Source: Pseudomonadota bacterium
Lineage (GTDB): Bacteria; Pseudomonadota; Alphaproteobacteria; UBA8366; GCA-2717185
Direction: 5' to 3'
NCBI GenBank assembly: GCA_027619655.1
Contig: JAQCHR010000270.1
Location: 1-5,671 of the forward strand
Length of the DNA: 5,671 nucleotides
Under the pieces are notes generated by a model, which was given only the letters and a program-made list of their open reading frames with translations, was not told where the DNA came from and did not search any database. Position numbers and translations under genes: made by a program. Shown here one piece after another: positions 1-5,564 of the stretch. Each line of letters opens with the position of its first letter. The stretch's first letter is position 1.

Positions 1-146
1 TTTTCCGAAAATTGATTCCATTATTTTTTTACGTTTTTTTTTCAAATCATTACGTGGTTAGAAATTCATGAAAAAAGATCGCCGGCTTGCGGGCTCACGT
101 CATCGGGCCGTCCGGCGCAAACCCGGCACCCGGCGTCCTGCCCGCC

Positions 147-167
147 ACGGCGGTAAAATGCCGCCGT
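147..167 (+). other. Hairpin in the leader (7 bp stem)
   Basis: ACGGCGG (147-153) pairs with CCGCCGT (161-167) around an A/T-rich loop; a T-G wobble can extend the stem by one pair. It is followed by CAGCCCCTG and an A-tract, not a T-tract, so it does not look like a Rho-independent terminator on the + strand. On the - strand the T-run would precede the hairpin, which also does not fit. It may be a leader RNA structure or chance in GC-rich DNA. Confidence 0.4.
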
Positions 168-266
168 CAGCCCCTGAAAAAAAATTTCTACGGGCCGCTG
201 CGGCGCCCGTTTTTCCGGATGGAAACGCCGGTTTGCACAGCGCCGGTTTACGCCGATACTGTTGCG

Positions 267-285
267 AACCCGTCCGGAACGGGTT
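267..285. promoter_or_regulatory. Palindrome upstream of the lactonase, possible operator
   Basis: AACCCGT (267-273) and ACGGGTT (279-285) form a perfect 7 bp inverted repeat around the 5-base centre CCGGA. The right arm ends 19 bases before the ribosome-binding site of the lactonase. No T-run follows, so a terminator is unlikely. A dimeric repressor site or an RNA stem in the leader would both fit. The sequence itself does not tell which, and no regulator gene is present in the window. Confidence 0.35.
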
Positions 286-304
286 GCCATCGCCGTCGCG
301 AACC

Positions 305-309
305 AGGAG
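305..309 (+). promoter_or_regulatory. Ribosome-binding site that fixes the lactonase start
   Basis: AGGAG lies 7 bases before ATG 317. The in-frame ATG at 68 has no comparable sequence before it (AT-rich GGTTAGAAATTC). This is the main reason for choosing 317 as the start. Confidence 0.75.
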
Positions 310-316
310 CCCCGTC

Positions 317-1246
317 ATGAGCCTATACCCGCCACCGCAGGATATCCAGACCGAGGTCTTTGCCCGCCTGCCCGACCACCTGCGCAAGAACGAACGTTCG
401 GCCTGGGCCGATGCCAGCCTGAACGGCGCAAAGCTGGACGGCTTCCTCGAAGGGCCCTCCTTCGACCTGGACGGCAACCTGTACCTGGTCGATATCCCGT
501 TCGGCCGCATCCTGCGGCTGGTCGCGAATACCGGCGACTGGGAAGTGGTCACCGAATATGACGGCGAACCCAACGGGCTGAAGATCCACACCGACGGCAC
601 GATCTATATCGCCGATTACCGCCGCGGCATCCTGAAGCTCAATCCCGATACCGGCGCGGTCAGCGATGTCTGCGTGCGCCACAGGATGGAGAGCTTCAAG
701 GGCTGTAACGACCTCGTCTTCGCCAGCGACGGGACCCTGTTCTTCACCGACCAGGGACTGACCGGGCTGCATGATCCGACCGGCCGCGTCTACCGCCGCC
801 ACACGGACGGGCGGCTGGAATGCATGATCGACACCGTGCCCAGCCCCAACGGCCTCGTCCCCGACCTGAACGAGGGCCTGCTTTATATAGCGGTCACGCG
901 GGCCAACGCGGTGTGGCGCATGCCGCTGCCGAAGGATGGCGGCGGCACCTTCAAGGTCGGCGTCTTCGTGCAACTGTCCGGCGGGCTGGGCGGGCCGGAC
1001 GGCATGGCGCTGGATATCGAAGGCAACCTTGCCGTCTGCCATGCGGGCATGGGCTCGGTCTGGCTGTTCAGCCGGCTGGGCGAACCCCTGTACCGGGTGC
1101 GCTCCTGCGAAGGGCTCATGACCACCAACTGCGCCTATGGCGGCCCCGGCAACCGCTACCTTTTTATAACGGAGTCGGAATCGAACACGGTGCTGCGCGC
1201 GGAGATGCCCTGGCCGGGCAAACCAATGTATTCGCATATGGTCTGA
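317..1246 (+). CDS. SMP-30/gluconolactonase/LRE family lactonase
   Basis: The product is a 309-residue six-bladed beta-propeller of the SMP-30/gluconolaconase/LRE family, metal-dependent enzymes that open sugar lactones (gluconolactonase, regucalcin) or related esters. The expected metal ligands are visible: Glu45 in the LEGPSFD segment, Asn131 in KGCNDLVF, Asn178 in SPNGL and Asp228 in GGPDGMALD. Repeated blade strands such as GNLYLVDIPFGRI, GTIYIADYRRGI and GTLFFTDQG support the fold, and the length is normal. There is no signal peptide, so the enzyme is probably cytoplasmic. The start at 317 is chosen for its AGGAG site and family-like beginning MSLYPPP. The acylase gene starts 4 bp after the stop, so the two probably share one transcript. 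The exact substrate cannot be read from the sequence; an aldonolactone is the usual guess. Confidence 0.9.
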   Translation: MSLYPPPQDIQTEVFARLPDHLRKNERSAWADASLNGAKLDGFLEGPSFDLDGNLYLVDIPFGRILRLVANTGDWEVVTEYDGEPNGLKIHTDGTIYIADYRRGILKLNPDTGAVSDVCVRHRMESFKGCNDLVFASDGTLFFTDQGLTGLHDPTGRVYRRHTDGRLECMIDTVPSPNGLVPDLNEGLLYIAVTRANAVWRMPLPKDGGGTFKVGVFVQLSGGLGGPDGMALDIEGNLAVCHAGMGSVWLFSRLGEPLYRVRSCEGLMTTNCAYGGPGNRYLFITESESNTVLRAEMPWPGKPMYSHMV

Positions 1247-1250
1247 CTCC

Positions 1251-2204
1251 TTGGCAAAACGCGACTTCCCCATCGAGGTGACGGCGCCGGATATCGCCCC
1301 CTACCGGGCGGGCAATACCGGCATCGACTACGTCACAACCTTTGACAGCGACCGCCCCGGCCCGCACGCCATGATCAACGCGGTCACCCATGGCAACGAG
1401 ATCTGCGGCGCCATCGCGCTGGACCATCTGTTCCGCCACGATATCCGCCCCGTCCGGGGGAAGCTGACCCTGGCCTTCGTCAACCACGCCGCCTATCGCC
1501 GCTTCGACCCCGCCCGGCCGCGCGACAATCGCCGCATCGACCAGGACATCAACCGCGTCTGGGCCGACGACATCCTGGACGGGCCGGGCGATACGCTGGA
1601 ACTGCGCCGGGCGCGGGAGTTGCGCCCGCTGGTGGAGACGGTCGATTACCTGCTCGACATCCACTCGCTGGGCACCAATTGCCCGGCGCTGCTGCTCTGC
1701 ACCGGCCAGCCGAAGGAAACCGCGCTGGCCCGCGCCATCGGCTTCCCGGCGCATGTCATCCTTGGCCGCAAGCGCCGCAGCCGCAAGCGGATGATCGACT
1801 ACGGTCCCTTCGCCGACCCGGCGACGCCCCGCACCGGGCTGCTGGTGGAATGCGGCCAGCACTGGGCCCGGCAGACGGCGGTTAACGCGCTGGATACAGC
1901 CCTGCGCTTCCTGCGCGGGCTGGACATCATCGACCAGGCCACCCTCGCCCGCCATGTCAGCGATCGCCTGCCGGTGCCGCAGCGCACCCTGCGGATCACC
2001 GGCGCCGTGGAGCTGCAAAGCCACGACTTCGCCTTCCGCGACGAGTTTCACGGCCTGGAGCATTTCCCCCGGGCCGGCACGGTCATCGCGCGGGACGGCG
2101 ATGCGGATATCGTTACGCCGCATGACGACTGCATCCTCGTCATGCCCAACGCCCGCGCGAAGAAGGGCATGCGGGCGGTACGCTTCGCGCGGCTCGTCGG
2201 CTAA
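1251..2204 (+). CDS. Succinylglutamate desuccinylase/aspartoacylase family zinc hydrolase
   Basis: The 317-residue product belongs to the AstE/AspA branch of the M14 zinc carboxypeptidase fold, which removes acyl groups from N-acyl amino acids or similar amides. Zinc ligands are His47 and Glu50 in the HGNE motif and His138 in LLDIHSLG. The substrate carboxylate would be held by Arg102 of the DQDINR segment (97-102), and Glu200 in LLVECGQHW is the likely catalytic base. The last 80 or so residues form a beta-rich domain. It starts at TTG, 4 bp after the lactonase stop, with no clear ribosome-binding site, so translation is probably coupled to that gene. The next in-frame alternatives are GTG 1278 and ATG 1371; the latter would remove the first strand and is unlikely. 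The substrate is unknown; association with a lactonase argues against a plain arginine-pathway AstE. Confidence 0.87.
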   Translation: MAKRDFPIEVTAPDIAPYRAGNTGIDYVTTFDSDRPGPHAMINAVTHGNEICGAIALDHLFRHDIRPVRGKLTLAFVNHAAYRRFDPARPRDNRRIDQDINRVWADDILDGPGDTLELRRARELRPLVETVDYLLDIHSLGTNCPALLLCTGQPKETALARAIGFPAHVILGRKRRSRKRMIDYGPFADPATPRTGLLVECGQHWARQTAVNALDTALRFLRGLDIIDQATLARHVSDRLPVPQRTLRITGAVELQSHDFAFRDEFHGLEHFPRAGTVIARDGDADIVTPHDDCILVMPNARAKKGMRAVRFARLVG

Positions 2205-2221
2205 ACAGCGCCAGCCCCTGG
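2205..2221. other. 17 bp gap between convergent genes
   Basis: Only 17 bases separate the acylase stop (+) from the SDR stop (-). CCAG (2211-2214) and CTGG (2218-2221) form a 4 bp inverted repeat, too weak to count as a terminator, and no T-tract is present on either strand. The transcripts from both sides probably overlap at their 3' ends or end by a Rho-dependent route. Confidence 0.5.
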
Positions 2222-2965
2222 TTAATACGTCGCGCGGCCGCCGGAGATGTCGAACACCGCGCCGGTCGAAAACGAGCACTCGTCGGAGGACAGCCAGGCG
2301 ACCATCGCCGCCAGTTCCGAGACCGCGACGAACCGCGCCTTGGGGATCTTGGACAGCATGTAGTCGACCTGCGCCTGCGAGATCTGGTCGAAAATGCGCG
2401 TCTTCGCCGCCGCCGGGGTGACGCAGTTGACCAAGATATCCGTATCCGCCAGCTCCTTGCCGAGCGACTTGGTCAGCCCGATCACCCCCGCCTTGGCCGC
2501 GCTGTAGGGCGCGGCGTTCGGATTGCCCTCCTTGCCGGCGATGGAGGCGATATTGACGATCCGGCCATAGCCGGTCTGCAGCATCACTGGCACCACGGCG
2601 CGGCAGCAGTAGAAGACGCCGTTCAGGTCGATCTCGATCACCTGCCGCCACTCATCCACCGGGTATTCCCAGACCTTGGCGCTCGGCCCCGCGATCCCGG
2701 CATTGTTGACCAGGATATCGATGCGCCCGCCGCCGGCGGTCGATTCCGCCACCGCCGCCGCGATGGACTCCGTATCGGTCACGTCGACCTGCACGCCGCG
2801 CACGCCGCCGCCGAAATCCGCCACGACCTGTTTCGTCAGGTCCGCGTCATGGTCCCAGATGCAGACCTCCGCGCCCTCTTCCCGCAGCCGCTTGACGATC
2901 GCATGCCCGAATCCCTGCGCCCCGCCGGTCACCACCGCGCGCCTGCCGTCCAGCCTTGTTGCCAT
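2222..2965 (-). CDS. SDR family NAD(P)-dependent oxidoreductase
   Basis: This 247-residue protein is a classical short-chain dehydrogenase/reductase. The N-terminal Rossmann motif is TGGAQGFG (13-20), Asp61 lies in the VDVTD segment, NNAG is at 87-90, and the catalytic residues are Asn115, Ser141, Tyr154 and Lys158 (YSAAK). Asp38 at the end of the second strand (CIWDHD) suggests a preference for NAD over NADP. The C-terminus reads DISGGRATY, as in many enzymes annotated as 3-oxoacyl-ACP reductase or sugar/polyol dehydrogenase. It oxidises or reduces an alcohol/carbonyl pair, presumably in the cytoplasm. GGGGAAGGA on the - strand (2972-2980) lies 6 bases before the ATG and supports the start. 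Next to a lactonase it could be the sugar dehydrogenase that makes the lactone, but a FabG-like role cannot be excluded. Confidence 0.92.
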   Translation of the reverse strand: MATRLDGRRAVVTGGAQGFGHAIVKRLREEGAEVCIWDHDADLTKQVVADFGGGVRGVQVDVTDTESIAAAVAESTAGGGRIDILVNNAGIAGPSAKVWEYPVDEWRQVIEIDLNGVFYCCRAVVPVMLQTGYGRIVNIASIAGKEGNPNAAPYSAAKAGVIGLTKSLGKELADTDILVNCVTPAAAKTRIFDQISQAQVDYMLSKIPKARFVAVSELAAMVAWLSSDECSFSTGAVFDISGGRATY

Positions 2966-3033
2966 GTCCTGTCCTTCCCCCTGTTTGCCGGGCCGCCGTC
3001 CTGGATCCCGTTATGTCGCATCATTGTACAGGC

Positions 3034-3269
3034 ATTGGCATCGATTGGCATTTATCGGCTTTTACCGGCACGGCGCCGCCGCGCCCCGCCATTTGATTGG
3101 CATCGGTTGGCATTCATTGGCTTTTGCCAGGGCCGGTCCCGCCATACTATCCGCTAGACCGGCTTCTATTGGCATCGTTTGGCATTTATTGGCTTTTACC
3201 CGCAGTCTCCGCCGCGCCCCGCCGGTTTGATTGGCAACGATTGGCATTTATCGGCTTTTATCGGCTTCG
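3034..3269. repeat. Four-copy tandem repeat with nested 10 bp helical-phase sub-repeats
   Basis: A 36 bp core occurs four times: 3034-3069, 3096-3131, 3168-3203 and 3230-3265 (the fourth copy's sub-repeats run to 3269). Spacing from start to start is 62, 72 and 62 bp. Each core consists of 10 bp steps: ATTGGCATCG, then ATTGGCATTT (variants GTTGGCATTC, TTTGGCATTT), then ATCGGCTTTT or ATTGGCTTTT, then usually ACCGGC or ATCGGC. GGC therefore recurs every 10 bp on one strand. The linkers are also related: CCGCCGCGCCCCGCC is identical at 3076-3090 and 3209-3223, with shorter relatives near 3135-3143 and 3276-3285. An extra sub-repeat, ACCGGCTTCT (3158-3167), precedes the third core in phase. Function is unknown: a binding array for a divergent promoter, a bent-DNA element, or a dispersed genomic repeat. 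Confidence 0.85.
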
Positions 3270-3307
3270 CGCCGTATGCCCCGCCGTGCCGGCCCTGCCC
3301 TTTCCGC

Positions 3308-3336
3308 TTGCATCCGACCGAATAGGATTATATAGC
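3308..3336 (+). promoter_or_regulatory. Candidate promoter for the GNAT gene
   Basis: TTGCAT (3308-3313) could serve as -35 and TATAGC (3331-3336) as -10 with 17 bp between them; TATATA (3329-3334) is another -10 choice with 15 bp. The area overlaps the palindrome ATAGCTAT (3332-3339), the most AT-rich spot before the gene. Both hexamers are only 4 of 6 matches or so, so this is a weak prediction based on position and composition. Confidence 0.3.
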
Positions 3337-3386
3337 TATTTGATGGAAAAATCAATCTTTCCGTCGCCGCGCCGGCCCCGGGCACG

Positions 3387-3944
3387 ATGAGCGGCGTGCC
3401 GATCTTCCACACGGCGCGGCTGGTGCTGCGCGCGCCGACCCGGGACGGCCTGCCGTCCTGGACCCGGAATTTCGTCGATTACGAGGTCATCCGCCACCTG
3501 GCCGATACGGTGCCCTGGCCGTTTCCGGCGCGCGGCGTCGAGTATTTCTTCCGCAACGAGGTCCGCCCCCGCCAGGGCCGCGAGCGCTGGCTCTGGGGGC
3601 TGTTTCCGCGCGACCAGCCAAGCGAGATGATCGGCGCCATCGACCTGTACCGCCACGGCAACCCGGAAAACCGGGGCTTCTGGCTCGGCCAGCGCTACTG
3701 GGGGCTGGGGCTGATGAGCGAGGCCATCGCGCCGACCCTCGACTACGCCTTCACCGAGCTGGGCTTCGAGAAGCTGGTCTTCTCCAACGCGGTCGGCAAT
3801 GACCGTTCGCGGCGCATCAAGGAAAAAACCGGCGCCCGCCTGCTCGGCATCCAGCCCCGCGGCTTCGTCGATCCCGCCTATACCGAGCAGGAGGTATGGG
3901 AGATGGACCGGGCGGCGTGGGCGGCGAATCTGCGGGACGTCTAG
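3387..3944 (+). CDS. GNAT family N-acetyltransferase, RimJ/RimL-like
   Basis: The 185-residue product matches the Acetyltransf_3 (RimJ/RimL) type of GNAT enzyme, which moves the acetyl group of acetyl-CoA to an amino group of a protein terminus or small molecule. It opens with the family-typical TARLVLRAPTRDGLPS. The acetyl-CoA pyrophosphate loop is GFWLGQRYWGLGLMSEAI (97-114), with the Q/R-x-x-G-x-G pattern at 102-108. The late segment NAVGNDRSRRIKEKTGARLLG (about 134-154) is also typical. The ATG at 3387 gives a full-length domain but has no good ribosome-binding site before it (CCCCGGGCACG). A 15-codon open frame starting at ATG 3343 ends in TGA overlapping this ATG. The acceptor is unknown, and nothing ties it to the neighbouring catabolic enzymes beyond position. 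Confidence 0.88.
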   Translation: MSGVPIFHTARLVLRAPTRDGLPSWTRNFVDYEVIRHLADTVPWPFPARGVEYFFRNEVRPRQGRERWLWGLFPRDQPSEMIGAIDLYRHGNPENRGFWLGQRYWGLGLMSEAIAPTLDYAFTELGFEKLVFSNAVGNDRSRRIKEKTGARLLGIQPRGFVDPAYTEQEVWEMDRAAWAANLRDV

Positions 3945-4037
3945 CCTTCTGAGCAATCCCTTCCCCCGGTTGCCAGCGCCGCCGCCACGGGGCACGATCC
4001 CGGGGCCGAAGTTTCCACGAACGCGAAGGAGCGCCCC
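3945..4037 (+). promoter_or_regulatory. GNAT-sulfatase spacer with sulfatase ribosome-binding site
   Basis: The 93 bp spacer contains no gene. AAGGAG (4026-4031) sits 6 bases before the sulfatase ATG and is the best ribosome-binding site in the window. No terminator with a T-run is seen after the GNAT stop, so read-through from the GNAT promoter is possible. The spacer is long enough for a separate promoter, but none is recognisable. Confidence 0.5.
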
Positions 4038-5564
4038 ATGCCCCGCCATGTCCTGCTCATCACCACCGACCAGCAGCGCTATGACGCGCTGGGCTGCAAT
4101 GGCGGCGCGGTCGCGAGGACGCCGGTGATCGACGCGCTGGCGCGCGACGGGATCAATTACCATCAAGCGCGCGACCAGTGCGCGGTGTGCATGCCAGCGC
4201 GGGCGACGATCCTGACCGGGCAGCATATCCGCAAGCACGGCGTGCGCTCCAACGGCATCCCGCTGCCGGCGGACCATCCCAGCCTGGCGCTTGTGCTGCA
4301 CGATGCGGGCTTCGCCACGGCGCTGATCGGCAAGGCGCATTTCGAACCGCATGCCGCCACGGATTATTTCGAGAACACCGCCGCCGGGGCGGGGTCGCAC
4401 GGGCCGCATCGCGGCTTCGACTACATGGAGCTGGCGGGGCATACCGGCCGCGCCGGGCGCTCGCTGTTCCATTACCCGAAATGGCTGGCGGAAACCCGGC
4501 CGGGGGCGGTCGCCGGGTTCCACGAATATACGGCCAACGGCAAGCCGAGCGGGCGGGGCGGCGGCGATACCGGCGCGCCGCAGGTCGCCCACAACCCCAT
4601 ATCCATCGAGGATTACCACACCAACTGGACCGCGCAGCGGACCCTCGACTGGCTGGCGAAACGCGGGGCGGAGGAGGACTGGTTCTGCTGGATGAGCTTC
4701 CCCGACCCGCACCATCCCTGGGACATGCCGGACGAAGCCCGCAGGCGCTTCGACTGGTGCGAGGTACCACTACCGGCGGGCTATCCCGGCAGCCGCGAGA
4801 AATGCGAGGCGATCCTCGCCACCAAGCCGCATCACTGGCTGAACTGGTACCGGGGCAAGGCGCAGTTCAATTTCGAGGTGCCGCCCGACTACGTGCCCGC
4901 CGGCACCACCGCCGACCAGATCCGCGAGGTAAACGCCATCGTCCATGCCAAGAACGAGCTGATCGACGAGGCGGTCGGCCGGGTGACGGCGTATCTCGCG
5001 GCGCGCGGCTGGGACGCGGATACCGACATCTTCTTCACCGCCGACCACGGCGAATTGCAGGGCGATTTCGGCATGCTGTTCAAGGGACCGTACCATGTGG
5101 ACGCGCTGACCAAGGTGCCGCTGATCTGGCGCCCCGCCCCGAACCGCCGCATCGCCCCCGCCGAGATTTCGGAGCCGGTCGGCCATGTGGATATCGCGCC
5201 GACGATCCTGAACGCGCTGGGCATGGCGATCCCGGCGGACATGCAGGGCACGCCCCTGCCGCAGGCGCCGGGCGACGGCGCGCATGAACGGGTCATCACC
5301 GAATGGTATGACGATTACGAGGGCAACGCGGTCACGATGCGCTCCATGGTCCGCGACGGCTACCTGGTCACGGCCTATGCCGCGACCAACCAGTACGACG
5401 GCAGCGAAGGCGAGCTCTACGCCCTGGCCGACGACCCGCACCAGTGGCGCAACCTGTGGAACGACCCGGCGGCGGCGGGGGTGAAGTCGGACCTGCTGGC
5501 GGATATGCGCGACAACGTGCCGGAGGGGCGCCCCGACCCGCTGGAGCGGGTGGCGCTGGTGTAG
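4038..5564 (+). CDS. Sulfatase family hydrolase (formylglycine-dependent)
   Basis: This 508-residue protein belongs to the type I sulfatase/alkaline phosphatase superfamily, which hydrolyses sulfate esters or, in some members, phosphonate monoesters. The nucleophile motif is C51-M-P-A-R55 (C-x-P-x-R), whose Cys must be oxidised to formylglycine. Other visible active-site residues are Asp11 (TTDQQR, with Gln12 where many sulfatases have a second Asp), Lys99 and His101 (GKAHF), His225 (PDPHHPW), Asp336-His337 (TADHGE) and Lys349 (LFKGPYH). There is no signal peptide, so it likely works in the cytoplasm on an imported substrate. Length and the DQ pair recall choline-sulfatase and phosphonate monoester hydrolase relatives, but the substrate is undetermined. 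No formylglycine-generating enzyme or transporter is encoded in the window, so maturation must rely on a gene elsewhere. Confidence 0.92.
   Translation: MPRHVLLITTDQQRYDALGCNGGAVARTPVIDALARDGINYHQARDQCAVCMPARATILTGQHIRKHGVRSNGIPLPADHPSLALVLHDAGFATALIGKAHFEPHAATDYFENTAAGAGSHGPHRGFDYMELAGHTGRAGRSLFHYPKWLAETRPGAVAGFHEYTANGKPSGRGGGDTGAPQVAHNPISIEDYHTNWTAQRTLDWLAKRGAEEDWFCWMSFPDPHHPWDMPDEARRRFDWCEVPLPAGYPGSREKCEAILATKPHHWLNWYRGKAQFNFEVPPDYVPAGTTADQIREVNAIVHAKNELIDEAVGRVTAYLAARGWDADTDIFFTADHGELQGDFGMLFKGPYHVDALTKVPLIWRPAPNRRIAPAEISEPVGHVDIAPTILNALGMAIPADMQGTPLPQAPGDGAHERVITEWYDDYEGNAVTMRSMVRDGYLVTAYAATNQYDGSEGELYALADDPHQWRNLWNDPAAAGVKSDLLADMRDNVPEGRPDPLERVALV

Larger units (their letters stand above)
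1..316. other. Non-coding leader upstream of the lactonase gene
   Basis: This stretch holds no gene I can support. Bases 1-67 are only about 24% G+C (16 of 67), with runs of seven T (24-30) and nine T (34-42). The rest is GC-rich with A-tracts, such as 177-184. An open frame in phase with the lactonase extends back to an ATG at 68, but its translation is rich in Arg, Pro and Ala, has no family-like features, and would add 83 residues before the recognisable start of the lactonase. A hairpin lies at 147-167 and a palindrome at 267-285. The AT-rich part probably contains the promoter, and its T-runs may also be the tail of an upstream terminator, but no convincing -35/-10 pair could be picked out. 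Confidence 0.5.
2966..3386. other. Divergent intergenic region with repeat array
   Basis: These 421 bases separate the divergent SDR (-) and GNAT (+) genes, so promoters for both should lie here. Most of the middle (3034-3269) is the tandem repeat array described separately. On the SDR side, TACAAT on the - strand (3023-3028) is a good -10 match but has no recognisable -35 at the right distance. On the GNAT side, bases 3321-3358 are AT-rich. Several frames stay open through the repeats, but the translations are low-complexity echoes of the DNA repeat (for example LAFIGFYR) and I do not consider them genes. Confidence 0.6.

Noticed and set aside
68..316. N-terminal extension of the lactonase from ATG 68
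   Set aside because: The extra 83 residues are Arg/Pro/Ala-rich with no domain or signal-peptide features, there is no ribosome-binding site at 68, and ATG 317 has a good AGGAG and a family-typical beginning.
87..320. 77-residue frame overlapping the lactonase start by ATGA
   Set aside because: It begins at TTG with no ribosome-binding site, its composition is not protein-like, and the overlap follows simply from the lactonase starting ATGAGC.
1164..2651. 495-residue - strand open frame
   Set aside because: It lies antisense to the acylase and in the wrong frame of the SDR; both real genes have complete catalytic motifs. Long antisense frames are common in high-GC DNA.
3023..3028. SDR promoter based on TACAAT on the - strand
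   Set aside because: The hexamer is a good -10 match, but no -35 is found at 15-19 bp; the hexamers there (TGCCAA, ATGCCA) match poorly, so I do not call it as a feature.
3034..3203. Sigma-54 promoters (TTGGCA followed by GGC/GC about one turn later)
   Set aside because: The GG to GC distance is one base short of the -24/-12 consensus, the -12 TTGC element is absent, and four near-identical promoters in tandem would be odd.
3062..3247. Small proteins encoded through the repeat array on either strand
   Set aside because: Several frames are open at once, the period of 62 bp changes frame between units, and the translations only mirror the DNA repeat.
3034..3265. CRISPR-like array: 36 bp repeats with 26, 36 and 26 bp spacers
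   Set aside because: The cores differ from each other at several positions, the spacers resemble each other and share a 15 bp block, and each core is internally repetitive. No cas gene is present.
3336..4715. 459-residue - strand open frame
   Set aside because: It is antisense to the GNAT and sulfatase genes, whose motifs are intact, and its translation shows no recognisable family.
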